Source: Perca fluviatilis (lineage: Eukaryota > Chordata > Actinopteri > Perciformes > Percidae). Taken from it: a stretch of 64,000 nt of DNA. Shown here piece after piece: positions 45,744 through 57,261 of this stretch. The notes under the pieces are model-generated. The model ran no database searches, was not told where the DNA came from, and saw only the letters and a program-made list of their open reading frames with translations. A program made the position numbers and the translations under genes. The DNA lies in contig NC_053116.1 in NCBI RefSeq assembly GCF_010015445.1, forward strand, positions 3,322,068 to 3,386,067, in the 5' to 3' direction. Numbering within the stretch: the stretch's first letter is position 1; every line of letters starts with the position of its first letter.

Positions 45744-46045
45744 CAACTTTATAGCATTTGAAAAGAAATCGAAATGGTTTCCTGACTAAACGTTGACATA
45801 TACCAGTCTGTGATCCCCTCCACATCCTTTGATTTTAATTGTTGGTCAAAATAATTCATAATTTGTGCTTTTTTAACTCAGAAAGTAGGTATAAGTTAAT
45901 ATTAATGAGGTTTATTGACCATGAATTCCAGAAATAAGTGTAACACTAGTGGTAATAGGTTGGAATGAAGTTGGCTAAGAAGATGTAACACAGAATGGGG
46001 TGATCATTTATACTTTACAGACAAAACAGGAGGACAACACAAGGG

Positions 46046-47429
46046 TTAACCTTCAACTGAGAGTTAAGACATTAAAATACCTTACACTTAAATAACATTT
46101 AAGCTCTTCTGTGTTTAAAAAAATAATGTTACAACTGTAATGCTGCTGGAATCAGATATCTAGTTAAAATATCAGTAACAGAATGAATACATGAACAAAT
46201 TATTTCATTAAGGAAAATATGGTATAGTAACTTGATCGATTGATTGGCAAATGTGTTTTGGGGTGATTTTGACGGTGTTCTCTGCTACAGGGTTGTGTGC
46301 ATATTGAGAAATGACAGATTGACAACACTTTGATAATTGTAATTAAATATGTAAAAGCAAAGATCCTCTAAACTAAAGATAGAGCATTTCAAGCAGCGCC
46401 AACGGTATGAAACTGTACACACTTCCTGTCTCCTAAAGGGGTGTGGCCTTGCTTGAACGTGTAGTGAATCTAGTGTTCGAACTATACCATGGCCTTCGGG
46501 GGAACCCACTTTTTTTTCCACAGGGGGAGGGGGGTTGTGCACTTTCGACTTACAGTGACTTAGAAAGATACATAACAGCAGTGTATGCACTAGGCTACAG
46601 GATTTACCCTATTAAGCTTTATTGACAGGAAAAGATAGGTAAAACAGCAAACAGCCAGCCACAAATAGTCTATAAACAAAGCATCAGGCTGTCTTTGAGA
46701 TTTCACATGAACAACAGTTAAAGTTACTCAGGCTACCGAAGAATATTATAATTCTTCCGTTCAATTCCTCCTTCCAGTCTCTCCACTGCTGGCTGTTCCA
46801 ATTTAACGGGAGAGAGAGTTGCAAGACGGGTTAGGATCATCTTCAGCCAGAGAGGACATTATTTCGCTTCTTCTTGCGTTGTCACCCCGGCGGGAGGTGT
46901 CTAACAGGGCTTACAGCAGGTGAATCGGTCATGCTATTAACGTCATCGCTACACAATTTCTTAGTAGGCCTAAAACTAAAATTAATTAAACTGCCTTGTT
47001 TTCTTTTTGCCATGGCTATATGATGCTTACTGCAGAATGGATTTCAAGGACTTTGCGCACCTATTAATGGCCTCTGGTTATATTTTTTCTACGAATCTTT
47101 GAGTTAACATGTAGGCCTAGGCTACTAAACATGAGTTGAATTTGCACCGCCATGCCTTTATGCTCACAACAAGAATAGCATGTATAGTTATCTTTATTGA
47201 AGTGAATTAGGTTTAAATCGCCGTCCTGCATGAATTAATGATATTTTTGAAATTTTACACATAATAATCGACGATGATCACATTTCACAAAACTGAAATT
47301 GCACGTCAAAATGACACATTGTCAATATTTTGAGAGACCCCACAAAATTTCACAAATCACATTTTCATGTCTTATTAAGGGGAGCCGAGCTCCCCCTAGC
47401 TCCCCCGTAGTTCGCATCCTGAGTGAATG
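46046..47429. other. Unassigned sequence
   Basis: No convincing exon or repeat. GGGGGAGGGG runs lie near 46520. The coding look of 46285-46590 on the minus strand is not supported by any motif. Confidence 0.3.
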
Positions 47430-47852
47430 TCGTGTGGATGGATGAAAAGTTATATTTGAATCATTTATTTTAGTTTCAGAATGTTCTGGAGATATGTGGC
47501 TTTCAAGAAAATTGCCCAAAAATAACACTGGTGGTTCCATACATGCTCTTTGCAAGTAAAGTTAAGGATCAGGAATTTTAATTTATATTAAAATCTTTTA
47601 TAGCATTTGGAAAAACATGAAATGGTTTCAAAACAGTATCCTGACTAAACTTTGACAGTCTGTGATTATCGTAACTATTTGTCAAAATAATTCATAATTT
47701 CAGCTTTTTTAACTAAAAACATAGGTATAATTTCATATAAATGAAGTTTATTGATTATGAATTCGAAAAATAAGTGTAAAACTAGTGATAATAAGTTGTT
47801 CTTAGTGGTGAATCCGGTGGGAGTGGAAAAAAAGGGCTGAAAAAAGCGTCTA
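47430..47852. mobile_element. Diverged copy of the piggyBac-like element interior
   Basis: 47480-47545 resembles 42280-42330 (ATGGTTCCATAC motif). 47580-47800 resembles 36855-37080 and 45750-45960 (TCAAAATAATTCATAATTT, GAAGTTTATTGATTATGAAT). Substantially older than the other copies. Confidence 0.6.
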
Positions 47853-47888
47853 ACGTTAACGGTCCGCTGACTCACTGCCGCTGGGTCT

Positions 47889-48364
47889 AATTTCCACTAG
47901 ATGCGTAACGGCTGCGGACCTGCTCCGCTGTGTGTCTGCTGCGTGCTCCGCCGTCCGTCAATACCCACTAGGTCCGAATTCAGGTAGAATAGAACCACAA
48001 AACCAACAACAGTTAGTTTCCATCCAGAGGAGTAGAGGGGAAACAGCTCTGTGCTGTGTTTTCAAGGTGTAGTGCAGGGAAATATGATCCGCCGTGAGCA
48101 CGGTGTATTTTATTTTGAACCGGATGTTTATTTCGTTACTGTGCTCGACTTCCTGTCGCGCACTATCTGCCGTGTGCAGAATTGCTGCGCAGCTCTCCAG
48201 CGTCCGGCAAAAATAGAAGCTCTGTGCGTATCTGCTCCGGAGTCGGAACGCAGCCGTTATGTAGCCAGTGGAAATACACACATTGATTTTAATGGAAACC
48301 TAATGACTCCACTGCCGTTTCAGAGCCGTTCCGCAGCCGTTCCGCATCTAGTGGAAATCCCCGG
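47889..48364. mobile_element. Element X, copy 2 (reverse orientation, foldback-free)
   Basis: Matches element X copy 1 inverted, including CACCGTGCTCACGGCGGATC-type sequence near 48085-48110. Its left end lacks the outer CCGGGG. It interrupts the 37-bp minisatellite: one unit lies at 47853-47888 and the others start at 48365. It retains the uninterrupted TTTTAATGGAAACC site. Confidence 0.8.
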
Positions 48365-48697
48365 TAGCGGTCCGCTGACTCACTGCTGCTAGGTCTAATG
48401 TTAGCGGTCTGCTGACCCACTGCCGCTTGGTCTAACATTAATGGTCTGGTGACCCACTGCTGCTGGGTCTAACGTTAGCGGTCCGATGACCCACTGCCGC
48501 TGGGTCTAAAGTTAGCGGTCCACTGACCCACTGCCGCTTGGTCTAACATTAATGGTCTGCTGACCCATTGCCGCTGGGTCTAACATTAGCGGTCCGCTGA
48601 CCCACTGTCGTTGGGTCTAATGTTAGCGGTCCGCTGACACACTGCCGGTGGGTCTAACATTAGTGGTCCGCTGACCCGTTGTCGCTAGGTCTAACTG
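48365..48697. repeat. 37-bp minisatellite (nine units)
   Basis: The unit TAGCGGTCCGCTGACCCA plus CTGCCGCTGGGTCTAACAT repeats with a 37-bp period (starts 48365, 48402, 48439...). Variants alternate CGG/ATGG and GCTGGG/GCTTGG, suggesting a two-unit higher-order pattern. Confidence 0.9.
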
Positions 48698-49191
48698 TTC
48701 CTACTCATTCTCTCCGAGAACGTCTCCTGAGGTGCGTCGGGCAGCTCTCCTCCCAGCGAGCTTCGACACAGTTTGTGGCCCCACTGACGTGTATTGTCAC
48801 CGTGATAACAATCGCCATTTTGTTGTGTACCCATCAAATGACCACGGCAAACAGTCCAATGGCCTTTCTATCCATTTTATTTCTATGCAAGTACACCATG
48901 AAGACTCCAGAGACTGTTGATATTCACTCCATACAGATTTATTTGTTACATTTTAACAAACAAACCGAGCTGCCTCAGACACATCAAACGGCACCGGCGA
49001 TAGTCGGTCGAATAGACAACTGAATCTAAGTTTCATATGACTCTCTTCTTATACAGTGTTTTCGGTGGTGTCAGTTGGACACATTCACGCCGACAGTTAC
49101 CTCATGTTTGTTACATCTTTAGAGGGACCTGAACTGGTGATATTTTTACTTCTAACAGTCCTCTCATCTTCCTTTTCTTAAAGGGGTGATG
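48698..49191. other. Unassigned sequence
   Basis: The plus strand is open over short stretches (48679-49023) with no recognised motif. Confidence 0.3.
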
Positions 49192-51585
49192 GAATGCAAA
49201 ACCGATTTTACCCTGTCATAGTTGAATAACGACAGTTCGGTGGGTAAATAGGACATACATAGAAGCTCAAAGTCCCATTGACACCCCTTTACTATGAAAA
49301 TTTCATATTTTGAAACTGCCGCTGAAAACGGGCAAATCCCAACAAAGCTGGAAGTTGACGTCAACCTCCCAAAACCGGAACCTTTGTCAGCCCATGGGTG
49401 TATTAAGAGAACGGTCACGCCCCAACATTTACATAGGCTAGACAACTGACCTGAGATCAGGTAGTCTTCAGAATCTAGGTCGCGCATATCTCTGCTATTC
49501 CATTACAAAATTCACTTCTGAAACTTTTTTATGCAAGAAATCAACTATGTAAGGCTCAAATATGGGCCACTTTACGAAAATGGATGGCTAATTGCAAATT
49601 TCTTCCTGCTAGCTAAATGCCGGTGTGTGTGAGTGAGAGCACGGTCAGCGAGCTTGTTACGCCAGCAATCTGTTACCACAGGTTCCAGTTAATCTTTTAA
49701 TGTGTGTAATTATAATGTGTTGAGTTATTTAAACAAACTATTGGGGAAATAAACGCCGCTTGTCCGCGAGTCTCATTGATAGAGCCTGCGGCTGGACGTA
49801 GCTCTATCAATGAGAGCTAGCTAGCCTCCTCTGTGAATTCCTCTGGAATTCACAAATATTCATTATCTTGAAATCGGACACCGTTGTTGGCTTTATAAAA
49901 CCTTTAGGGAGATGTTGTATAAGTGGCGTGACGAAATTCAAACTGTAAATATACTCAAATTAAGGCGAAAAGGAAGCTAACTATCCGTGATTTGTAGCTA
50001 GGATTGAAGGGACAGTCACAGCTAACGAAACACCTAGTCTTCACAAATATTCATTAACTTGAAATCGGACACCGTTGTTAGCTTTATAAGACATATAGTT
50101 AGATGTTGTGTAAGTGGCGTGACGAAATTCAAACTGTAAATATAATCGAATTAAGGCGAAAAGGAAGCTAACTATCCGTGGTTTGTAGCTACACATAGCT
50201 AGGATTGAAGGGACAGTCGCAGCTAACGAAACACTTTGTCTTCACAAATATTCATTAACTTGAAATCGGACACCGTTGTTAGCTTTATAAGACATATAGT
50301 TAGATTTTGTGTAAGTGGCGTGACGAAATTCAAACTGTAAATATAATCGAATTAAGGCGAAAAGGAAGCTAACTATCCGTGGTTTGTAGCTACACATAGC
50401 TAGGATTGAAGGGACAGTCGTAGCTACCGAAACACCTAGTTTTCACAAATATTCATTAAATTGAAATCGGACACCGTTGTTAGGTTTATAAGACATATAT
50501 TTAGATGTTGTGTAAGTGGCGTGACGAAATTCAAACTCTAAATATAATCGAAATAAGGCGAAAAGGAAGCTAACTATCCGTGGTTTGTAGCTACACATAG
50601 CTAGGATTGAAGGGACAGTCGCAGCTAACGAAACGCCTAGTTTTCACAAATATTCATTAAATTGAAATCGGACACCGTTGTTAGGTTTATAAGACATATA
50701 GTTAGATGTTGTGTAAGTGGCGTGACGAAATTCAAACTGTAAATATAATCGAATTAAGGCGAAAAGGAAGCTAACTATCCGTGGTTTGTAGCTACACATA
50801 GCTAGGATTGAAGGGACAGTCACAGCTAACAAAACACTTTGTCTTCACAAATATTCATTAACTTGAAATCGGACACCGTTGTTAGCTTTATAAGACCTTT
50901 TAATTCGATTTTGTATAAGTGGCGTGACATGTGTGTAACATGTGGTAACAGATTGCTGGTGTAACAAGCTCGCTGACGGCGCTCTCACTCTCACACAACG
51001 GGCCATTTAGCTAGCAGGAAGAGGGGAGTTGAAGGCCCTGGAGCTCTGTCAGGGCAGCGGTGTTGGTAGTCCCTGCTGTGGGCTGCAGCCGTGACCGAGC
51101 TCCAAGCACTCATAGCAGGCCGGGGTCTGTGAAGGAAGGCAGGCCGGGCGAAGAGGCAGCACCGGCGGCTGAACTCCGACACACATTCTTACCAAATTTG
51201 CAATTAGCCATCAATTTTCGTAAAACGGCCCATTTTGAGCTTTATATAGTTGATTTCTCGCTTAAAAAAGTATCAGAAGTGAATTTAATAACGAAATAGC
51301 CCGATAAACAATGTATAACTTTGCAGTGTCTGAAATATGAGAGTCTCCCATGTGTTTCTATGTAGTTTGCTCAAACCAATCAGCGCGTAGCTCATTCTGA
51401 ATATTCATCAGCATACCATATTTGGAAGAAAAGCTCTTGTTCCAAATAGAGCCATATTCACAGGGTAGTTAAGGGCCTAATAAAATATCATTCGGGCAAT
51501 TTTCAGCCCAACCAATGTTACATACCCCATTAGGAGACCTTAAGGAACAGTGTAAAATACCCTATATAATCATTCTATCACCCCT
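49192..51585. mobile_element. Complete TTAA-flanked element (AGGGGTGATAG family) with internal tandem array
   Basis: Termini AGGGGTGATGGAATGC and CATTCTATCACCCCT are flanked by TTAA (49188-49191, 51586-51589). Inner arms 49497-49612 and 51175-51310 are inverted and shared with 2205-3465. GTGTAACAAGCTCGCTGAC (about 50959) mirrors GTCAGCGAGCTTGTTAC (about 49645). The centre is filled by the 201-bp array. No transposase. TTAA plus a purine-purine terminus is more like Kolobok than piggyBac. Confidence 0.85.
49851..50930. repeat. 201-bp tandem array, about 5.4 units
   Basis: Units begin CACAAATATTCATTAACTTG at 49851, 50042, 50243, 50444, 50645 and 50846. The first is 191 bp, the next four are exactly 201 bp, and the last is partial. 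Each contains GGACACCGTTGTTAG, GGCGTGACGAAATTC and GCGAAAAGGAAGCTAAC. The array sits between the element's inverted arms. Confidence 0.95.
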
Positions 51586-51589
51586 TTAA

Positions 51590-52350
51590 CTACACCTAGG
51601 TCGTTGTGACCCAGACAATAACTACTAACGTACATGCTAGTTCTCACAGATGGTTTACTTCAAATGATTTCACTTTATTTCATCCTGGAAGGTACTCAGC
51701 ATGTCCTGGTGTACCACATCGGTCACATCAAAGGATTATATTTCTTTACTTTTTTAGCTTTAACATGTTCTAATTAGTGGCAGAGGAGACACTATACATG
51801 TCAAAAGACCTTAATCATTTTGGTGTCACTGATCATATTAGCTTGGAACATAGCAATGCACAAGTGAGTTTATATAGTTTTATAAAGATCATAATATGTC
51901 CATCTCAGATTTGCTTCAAAGAGAAAACTCCTCCGCTCCCTGACAGGAAACACCTTGCTAGGCTAACTTCCCTATGCTAACTCCCTCAAAACTCCCTTTT
52001 TTAAAACTAAATATAGCTTTCAACCTGCACTTCTGTCTCCCTGACACAGAGAGAAAAAGTCTCCTCTCCGATACAGTTGGGCCTAAATTGTGCTTAAACA
52101 AAAAATTTAAAACATGAACCCAATGTGTATTGAATAAACTCCCATATTGATACACGATTAATAGTGAATCTTGCTAAACGTACGTTACTTGGAAAGAAGT
52201 GAATATATGTGTGGGCCCTACAAAATATCGGGTGGTTACAATTGTCTGATTTCTTGATTATAATTGATTATATGACAGACATTACAAGACAAAACAACAT
52301 CTAATAAAAATTTTAAAATAAGAGTGTACTTTTTCCTGCCACACAATATA
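51590..52350. other. Unassigned sequence
   Basis: AT-rich, no recognised gene or terminus. Confidence 0.3.
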
Positions 52351-53079
52351 CTGTATTTTCCGGACTATAAGTCACACTTTTTTTCCTACTTTGGCTGGTC
52401 CTGCGACTTATAGTCAGGTGCGACTTATATATCAAAATATATATAATTGAACATGTTTTTAAATGTTAATTCATACTGAAAACATTACCGTCTACAGCCG
52501 CGAGAGGGCGCTCCTGGCTTGTGACAACTAGAATGCTGCTGCTAAAGACAACTGAGAAAGAAAAGAGATTACAAACTGCAGGTAGTAAAATATGCAGCCC
52601 GAAAACGGTAATCGAGCAGCAGAAAGAAAGTTTGAAATGAGGGAGAAACTTGTGAGGGAGACTGGCGAAAAGGTGACTCTTACTGCAATGAAGAAAACAA
52701 AGAAAGCTAATCGGCTAATCGCGGGCTGAAAGCAAGACGGCCAGAGCTGGAGGAACGAGTCGGGAGGGGCTCGTCAACGGTGCAGTTACGTCTCCACGCC
52801 TTTTAATAAATCCATGCTCCACGCCCTGGTAGGTAGTTGTTCTGTGTGCTATTGTATAGTTCAATAACTGTTAATGTGTTACGTTAACATACCGGACACC
52901 TACCGTATTCAGCCTGTTGTTCTGTGTGCTATTGTGTAGTTGACAGATGGATTTATTTATTCTAAATAAATGCGACTTATAGTCCGGTGCGACTTATATA
53001 TGTTTTTTTCCTCTTCATGACGCATTTTTTGACTGATGCGACTTATACTCCGGAGCGACTTAAAGTCCGGAAAATACGG
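52351..53079 (+). mobile_element. pogo-like DNA element with N-terminal HTH remnant
   Basis: Ends CTGTATTTTCCGGACTATAA and TCCGGAAAATACGG are inverted and bordered by TA. The interior at 52592-52730 encodes ENGNRAAERKFEMREKLV and TAMKKTKKANR, then after a frameshift KARRPELEERV. This is the helix-turn-helix segment of pogo/Tigger-type transposases. The catalytic DDE region is missing. GCGACTTATA motifs repeat near both ends. Confidence 0.75.
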
Positions 53080-53159
53080 TAATGTCTTCTATCTAGATGT
53101 TGATACATAAAGATTTTTGTTTGATGCTTGAGATGTTTTGCTTGGACTTAAAGGCACAA

Positions 53160-54436
53160 ATGTTATTCCATGTCACCAGTCACAGGTTCAGAGGAGTCTC
53201 CAGTCTGGTCTTCAGTCTCTGGTTGTAAAAGTGGATGTGGATATGAGTTCCTTGCTGGTTCTAGTCCTCCACAGTCCTCTCCATCAGCTTTTGTCGGACC
53301 AACACATTTATGTGTTTTGACATCAGAACGCCAGGCAAATCTTTAGTTACAAACACTGCAGCTGAATCTTTTCTCTCCTGTGTGGACTACAGCCATGTGT
53401 GACTGTAATCTTCCTCTCTGTGTAAAAGATATCTTACTAACTGAGAGCTGAAACATTTTTCTCCTGTGTGGATTGTAATGTGTTTCTGTAAACTTTCTCT
53501 CTGTGTAAAATATTTATTACAAACTGAGCAGCTAAAAGATTTTTCTCCTGTGTGAGTTCTCATATGTTTCTTCAGATGTGACTTGAAGCCAAATCTTCTC
53601 CCACACTCAGAGCAACTGAATGTTTTCCTACGTCTTAAATCATATTTCAGAGAGTTTAAAGCTGAGTGAGGTTCTCTGGTCTCCTCCGTTTTACTCTGAT
53701 GAAGCTGTGACGACTGAAGGTCGATGCATTTATGTCTTCTGACCTGTTGACGCCAGATAAATCTCTTGTTACAAACACTGCAGCTGTATTTTTTCGCTCC
53801 TGGGTGGATTCTCATGTGATCATTCAGATCTCCCCTGGTGCCAAATCTTCTCCCAAACTCAGAGCAGCTGAAAGGTTTTTCTCCTGTGTGAGTTCTCATG
53901 TGTCTCTTCAGATTTGACTCATGGTTAAATCTTCTCCCACACTCAGAGCACCTGAATGTTTTATTATGTCTTGAATCATGTTTCAGAGAGTTTAAAGCTG
54001 ACTGAGGTTCTCTGATCTCCTTCCAATCAGCACTGTCATCAGTCTCAGGATCAGAAGAGTCTCCAGTCTGGTCTTCAGTCTCTGGTTGTAAAAGTGGATG
54101 TGAGTTCCTGACTGGTTCTGGTCCTCCACAGTCCTCTCCATCAGCTTCTGTTTCCATGTGTTGAGTTTGTCTTTGATGAAGCTGTGAGGACTGAGCTTCC
54201 TCTTCATCATCTTCACTCTTCACAGGGACAGGAGTGAATGGGAACTTGGTGATATCAGCCTCCTCCAGCCCTTGAAGCTGCTCTCCCTTCTGACTGCTCC
54301 ACAGTTTCTCCTGTTCCTCTTTAATGTGTGTGTGTGTGTGTGTGGGGGGGCTCTGGCTCCTGCTGGTCCACACTGGAGCTACACTCCTGCTGCTCAGGGG
54401 GAACCTCTTCTTTAACCACCAACAGCTGCTGAACAT
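53160..54436 (-). pseudogene. C2H2 zinc-finger gene (copy D), frameshifted at a coding CA repeat
   Basis: An acceptor (TCCTGCAG) precedes 54436. The first part reads VQQLLVVKEEVPPEQQEC in the family phase and hits a stop at a (CA)10 run near 54345. The second part (IKEEQEKLWSSQKGEQLQ, ITKFPFTPVPVKSEDDEEEA) is in another frame. Fingers follow: one canonical, one with Cys-to-Phe (CSEFGRRF), one ending HKC, then a second copy of the linker REPHSALNSLKYDLRR and two more. A later finger is destroyed by a 2-bp loss (CFSSQLVRY) and AACTAA stop. 53160-53300 still resembles the acidic linker. Related to copies A-C and clearly non-functional as read. Confidence 0.85.
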
Positions 54437-54559
54437 CTGCAGGAAACAGGAAACACATTGAGGAAAACTGTGACTTCATGCTAACTAGGGGTGTGACAGT
54501 GTGTGTGTTCTAGGGCTGATACATGGCTTCAGCATCGACATTGCGCTGTGCATATGTGC

Positions 54560-55310
54560 AAAAGCACGCATAAGGCCACTCACTGTTACCACACCCTCAA
54601 CCTTGTGCTGGCATATGGCATCGAAATTGAAGATTTAACAGTATTTCCGCAGAATCCTTTATTATCAGACCATTTCTTAATAACTTTAGAATTTTTATTA
54701 CCCGACTATACAAAATTAGATAAAAGCTTCTACACTAGATGCCTATCTGACAGTGCTATAGCTAAATTTAAAGAAGATAGTCCAACAGCATTTAACTCAA
54801 TGTCGTGCCTTAATATAACAGAGGACCTTTATGTTAACTTTAGTCCCTCCCAAATTGATAATTTTGTAGACGGTGATATGGCCTTGTTATGTATGACTTT
54901 AGACTCTGTTGCTCCCCTCAAAAAAACAAACGATGAAGCAAAAAAAACTAGCACCTTGGTATAACTCCCAAACTCGCAAATTAAAACAAATCTCGGGAAA
55001 ACTTGAAAGTAAATGGCGTTCCACCAAACTGGAAGAATCTCGTTTAGATTGGCAAGACAGTTTGAAAACCTATAGGAAGGCCCTCAGAAATGCCAGATCA
55101 GACTATTACTCATCATTAATAGAAGAAAATAAGAACAACCCAAGGTTTCTTTTCAGCACTGTAGACAGGCTGACAGATAGTCACAGCTCTACTGAGCCAT
55201 CTATTCCTATAGCTCTGAGTTGTGACGAATTCATGAGCTTCTTTAATGATAAAATTATAACAATTAGAGATAAAAATTCACCACCTTTTGCCCTCAACTT
55301 CTAATGGTTC
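54560..55310 (+). mobile_element. LINE fragment: endonuclease C-terminus to pre-RT linker
   Basis: The frame starting near 54590 has LNLVLAYGIEIEDLTVF and LLSDHFLITLEFLLPDY (the SDH motif of AP-like endonucleases), then SVAPLKK. A +1 change near 54930 continues as APWYNSQTRKLKQISGKLES, NARSDYYSSLIEENKNN and PRFLFSTVDRLTD. This order is typical of L2/CR1-like elements. The RT is absent. Confidence 0.75.
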
Positions 55311-55631
55311 ACCTTTAAACACAGGACTGAACTCTGTGTCTCATAGGTTGATGATCTGCCTGTTTCAGCAAAAGACATTGCAGAAGAGACAAGACATGAC
55401 CCAATCCTTTCCAAAAGTTCTTGATCTGACATTGTCATGATGGCCAAAGTTTGTGCCAAATCCAGATCTTAAACCATTCTATATGAGAAAGCACCAGTTG
55501 TCTACAGACCAGGGATGTATTCTCTGGGGGGGGGTCAAGGGTAGTTATACCACCAAAGTTCAGATGGAGACTGTTGTCTGATGTACATGATGGACATCCT
55601 GGAATAACACGAATGAAGGCATTAGCCCAAG

Positions 55632-55893
55632 TTACCTCCTGATATTCGCACTATCACAGATGTAGCTCTTTTTAGGTCCAAACTCAAAACGTATCTGTTC
55701 CGTCTGGCCTTTAATACGTAGCAGTGGTGTGACAATTTCATTCTTTTGTTTCTGTGTAACTTTTTCTGATTTTACTGTTTTCTATGTTCATTCTTTCTAT
55801 TGTATGACATGTGTTTCTGATGTTAAGCACTTTGGATACCTGCTGGTTTTTGTAAAGTGCTATATAAATAAATTTTGATTGATTGATTGATTG
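55632..55893 (+). mobile_element. Short L2-like LINE 3' end inserted in gypsy integrase
   Basis: Encodes FRSKLKTYLFRLAFNT and a stop, then a 3' UTR ending TAAATAAATTTTGATTGATTG tetramers. Flanked by the 11-bp duplication ATTAGCCCAAG (55621-55631, 55894-55904). Confidence 0.9.
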
Positions 55894-56107
55894 ATTAGCC
55901 CAAGGTTTCCTGTGGTGGCCTGGACTAGATCAAGAGATAGAGAACTTTGTAGGTCAGTGTGCAGCATGTGAGATCACACTGAACAGGTCTGCAGTAGCAC
56001 CCCTCGATCCTTGGTCATGGGCTACATCACTGTGGGAAAGAATACATGTTGATTTCGCTGGGATCAATAAGCAACACTACTTGCTGGTAGTAGATGTCTA
56101 TTCAAAG

Positions 56108-56485
56108 TAGGGCTGCACAATAAAAGGAAAATATCTAATTGCGATTATTTTGACTGATATGGCGATTGCGTTATGATTCACGATATTGGAGGGAATGATT
56201 GTTTTTGTATCATTATTCTCATTTTCATTGAAAATTATTAACATTGAAAGAAATTAAAATGATTATAGTGTGATTTTTGCGAGGATCTTTAACAAACAAA
56301 GATGTTTTCTTTTGTGTGTAGGATACGATTTGTACGATTTTGTCTCTGCAGCACCACAATACTTCATTCTGAATAGTTTGACACATATTTTGCCATTAAC
56401 AAATATTGCGCCCCCCCTGCGATTTGGATATTGCACTAGTCCATATTGCAATTTCGATACAATTGCGATTAATTGTGCAGCCATA
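56108..56485. mobile_element. hAT MITE inserted in gypsy integrase
   Basis: Ends TAGGGCTGCACAATAA and TTAATTGTGCAGCCATA. Flanked by ATTCAAAG (56100-56107, 56486-56493), a perfect 8-bp duplication. No ORF. Confidence 0.9.
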
Positions 56486-57261
56486 ATTCAAAGTGGCTAG
56501 AAGTCCTGCCTACAGCAGACAACAGCTGAGAAGACTGTTCTCACATCTTCTCAGAAACCTATTTGCATCATATAGCCTGCCAAAGGTGTTGGTGTCAGAC
56601 AGTCTGCCATTTTCTATCACCACACTACCATCCTGCGTCCAATGGAGCTGTTGTGTGAGCTGTGCAGACATTCAAGAAAGCCTGGACTTGACTGGAAGCA
56701 CAGTCTGTGTCACCCCAGCAACAGCTTGCTCGGTTCCTGTTCACATACAGACACACTTCCCACACAGTCACCGAGCGCACCCTGGCTGAATGTTTCTAAA
56801 GAGACAAACACGCACTCGCCTGTCATCATTGAAGCCGGACATGTCGGAAGTAGTGCTCAAGCATCAGCTACAGCAGAAAAAGGCTCATGACAAGCGAGCA
56901 AAGCCACTCCGGACATTTAAACTGGGAGAGTGGGTGTTAGTTCGGGATTTCAGACATCCAAAGAAGCTGTGGATTCCAGGGACGATTCTGCAACGAAGAG
57001 GACCTCTTCAAGGTGCATGTGGATCACCTGCGTGCATCTAAAGCTTCATATTCACCAAGCAGAAGGGATGACAATGATTTCTTGAATGAGTACTCAGCAG
57101 GCTGTGAGGATCCAGTGAAAAGCACAGAGCCAGAAAATGTTGCTGCTGGTCCATATCAGCAAGTGCAACAAGAGCGCCGCTATCCAGAAAGGCAGTGGAC
57201 AGCACTAACTAGAGCACTAATGAGCGCCCACTGGTCTGTTGGATGTCCTCCAGAAAGCAGT

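Larger units (their letters stand above)
42212..46045. mobile_element. piggyBac-like element or composite between TTAA sites
   Basis: The left end CCCTCCTGTTGTCCTC follows TTAA (42208-42211). The right end GGAGGACAACACAAGGG precedes TTAA (46046-46049). CCC termini plus TTAA are the piggyBac signature. The ends are imperfectly inverted. Nested within are a Harbinger-like element (43596-45060), itself split by a TTAA foldback, and an element at 45340-45743. A 101-aa frame at 42237-42542 shows no transposase motif. It is possible that the two ends belong to different copies. Confidence 0.55.
55345..57240 (+). mobile_element. Ty3/gypsy pol remnant (integrase), interrupted twice
   Basis: The plus strand reads VDDLPVSAKDIAEETRHDPI, then the integrase zinc-binding HDGHPGITRMKALAR and, after the first insertion, WWPGLDQEIENFVGQCAACE (HHCC). 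HVDFAG and LLVVDVYSK belong to the catalytic core. After the second insertion come WLEVLPTADN, YHPASNGAVVRAVQTFKK, KKAHDKRAKPLRTFKLGEWV and GTILQRRGPL (GPY-like end). Frameshifts and stops are frequent. No LTR was identified. The two insertions are at 55632-55893 and 56108-56485. Confidence 0.8.

Noticed and set aside
46285..46590. 101-aa minus frame as a possible gene
   Set aside because: No recognised motif, no splice context, and composition driven by a G/C-run region.
48365..48697. CRISPR-like direct repeats
   Set aside because: Contiguous 37-bp minisatellite with no spacers.
48679..49023. 114-aa plus frame
   Set aside because: No motif or conservation evidence; sits between a minisatellite and a TTAA element.
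49851..50930. CRISPR-like direct repeats
   Set aside because: Units are contiguous 201-bp tandem copies without unique spacers, in a vertebrate transposon.
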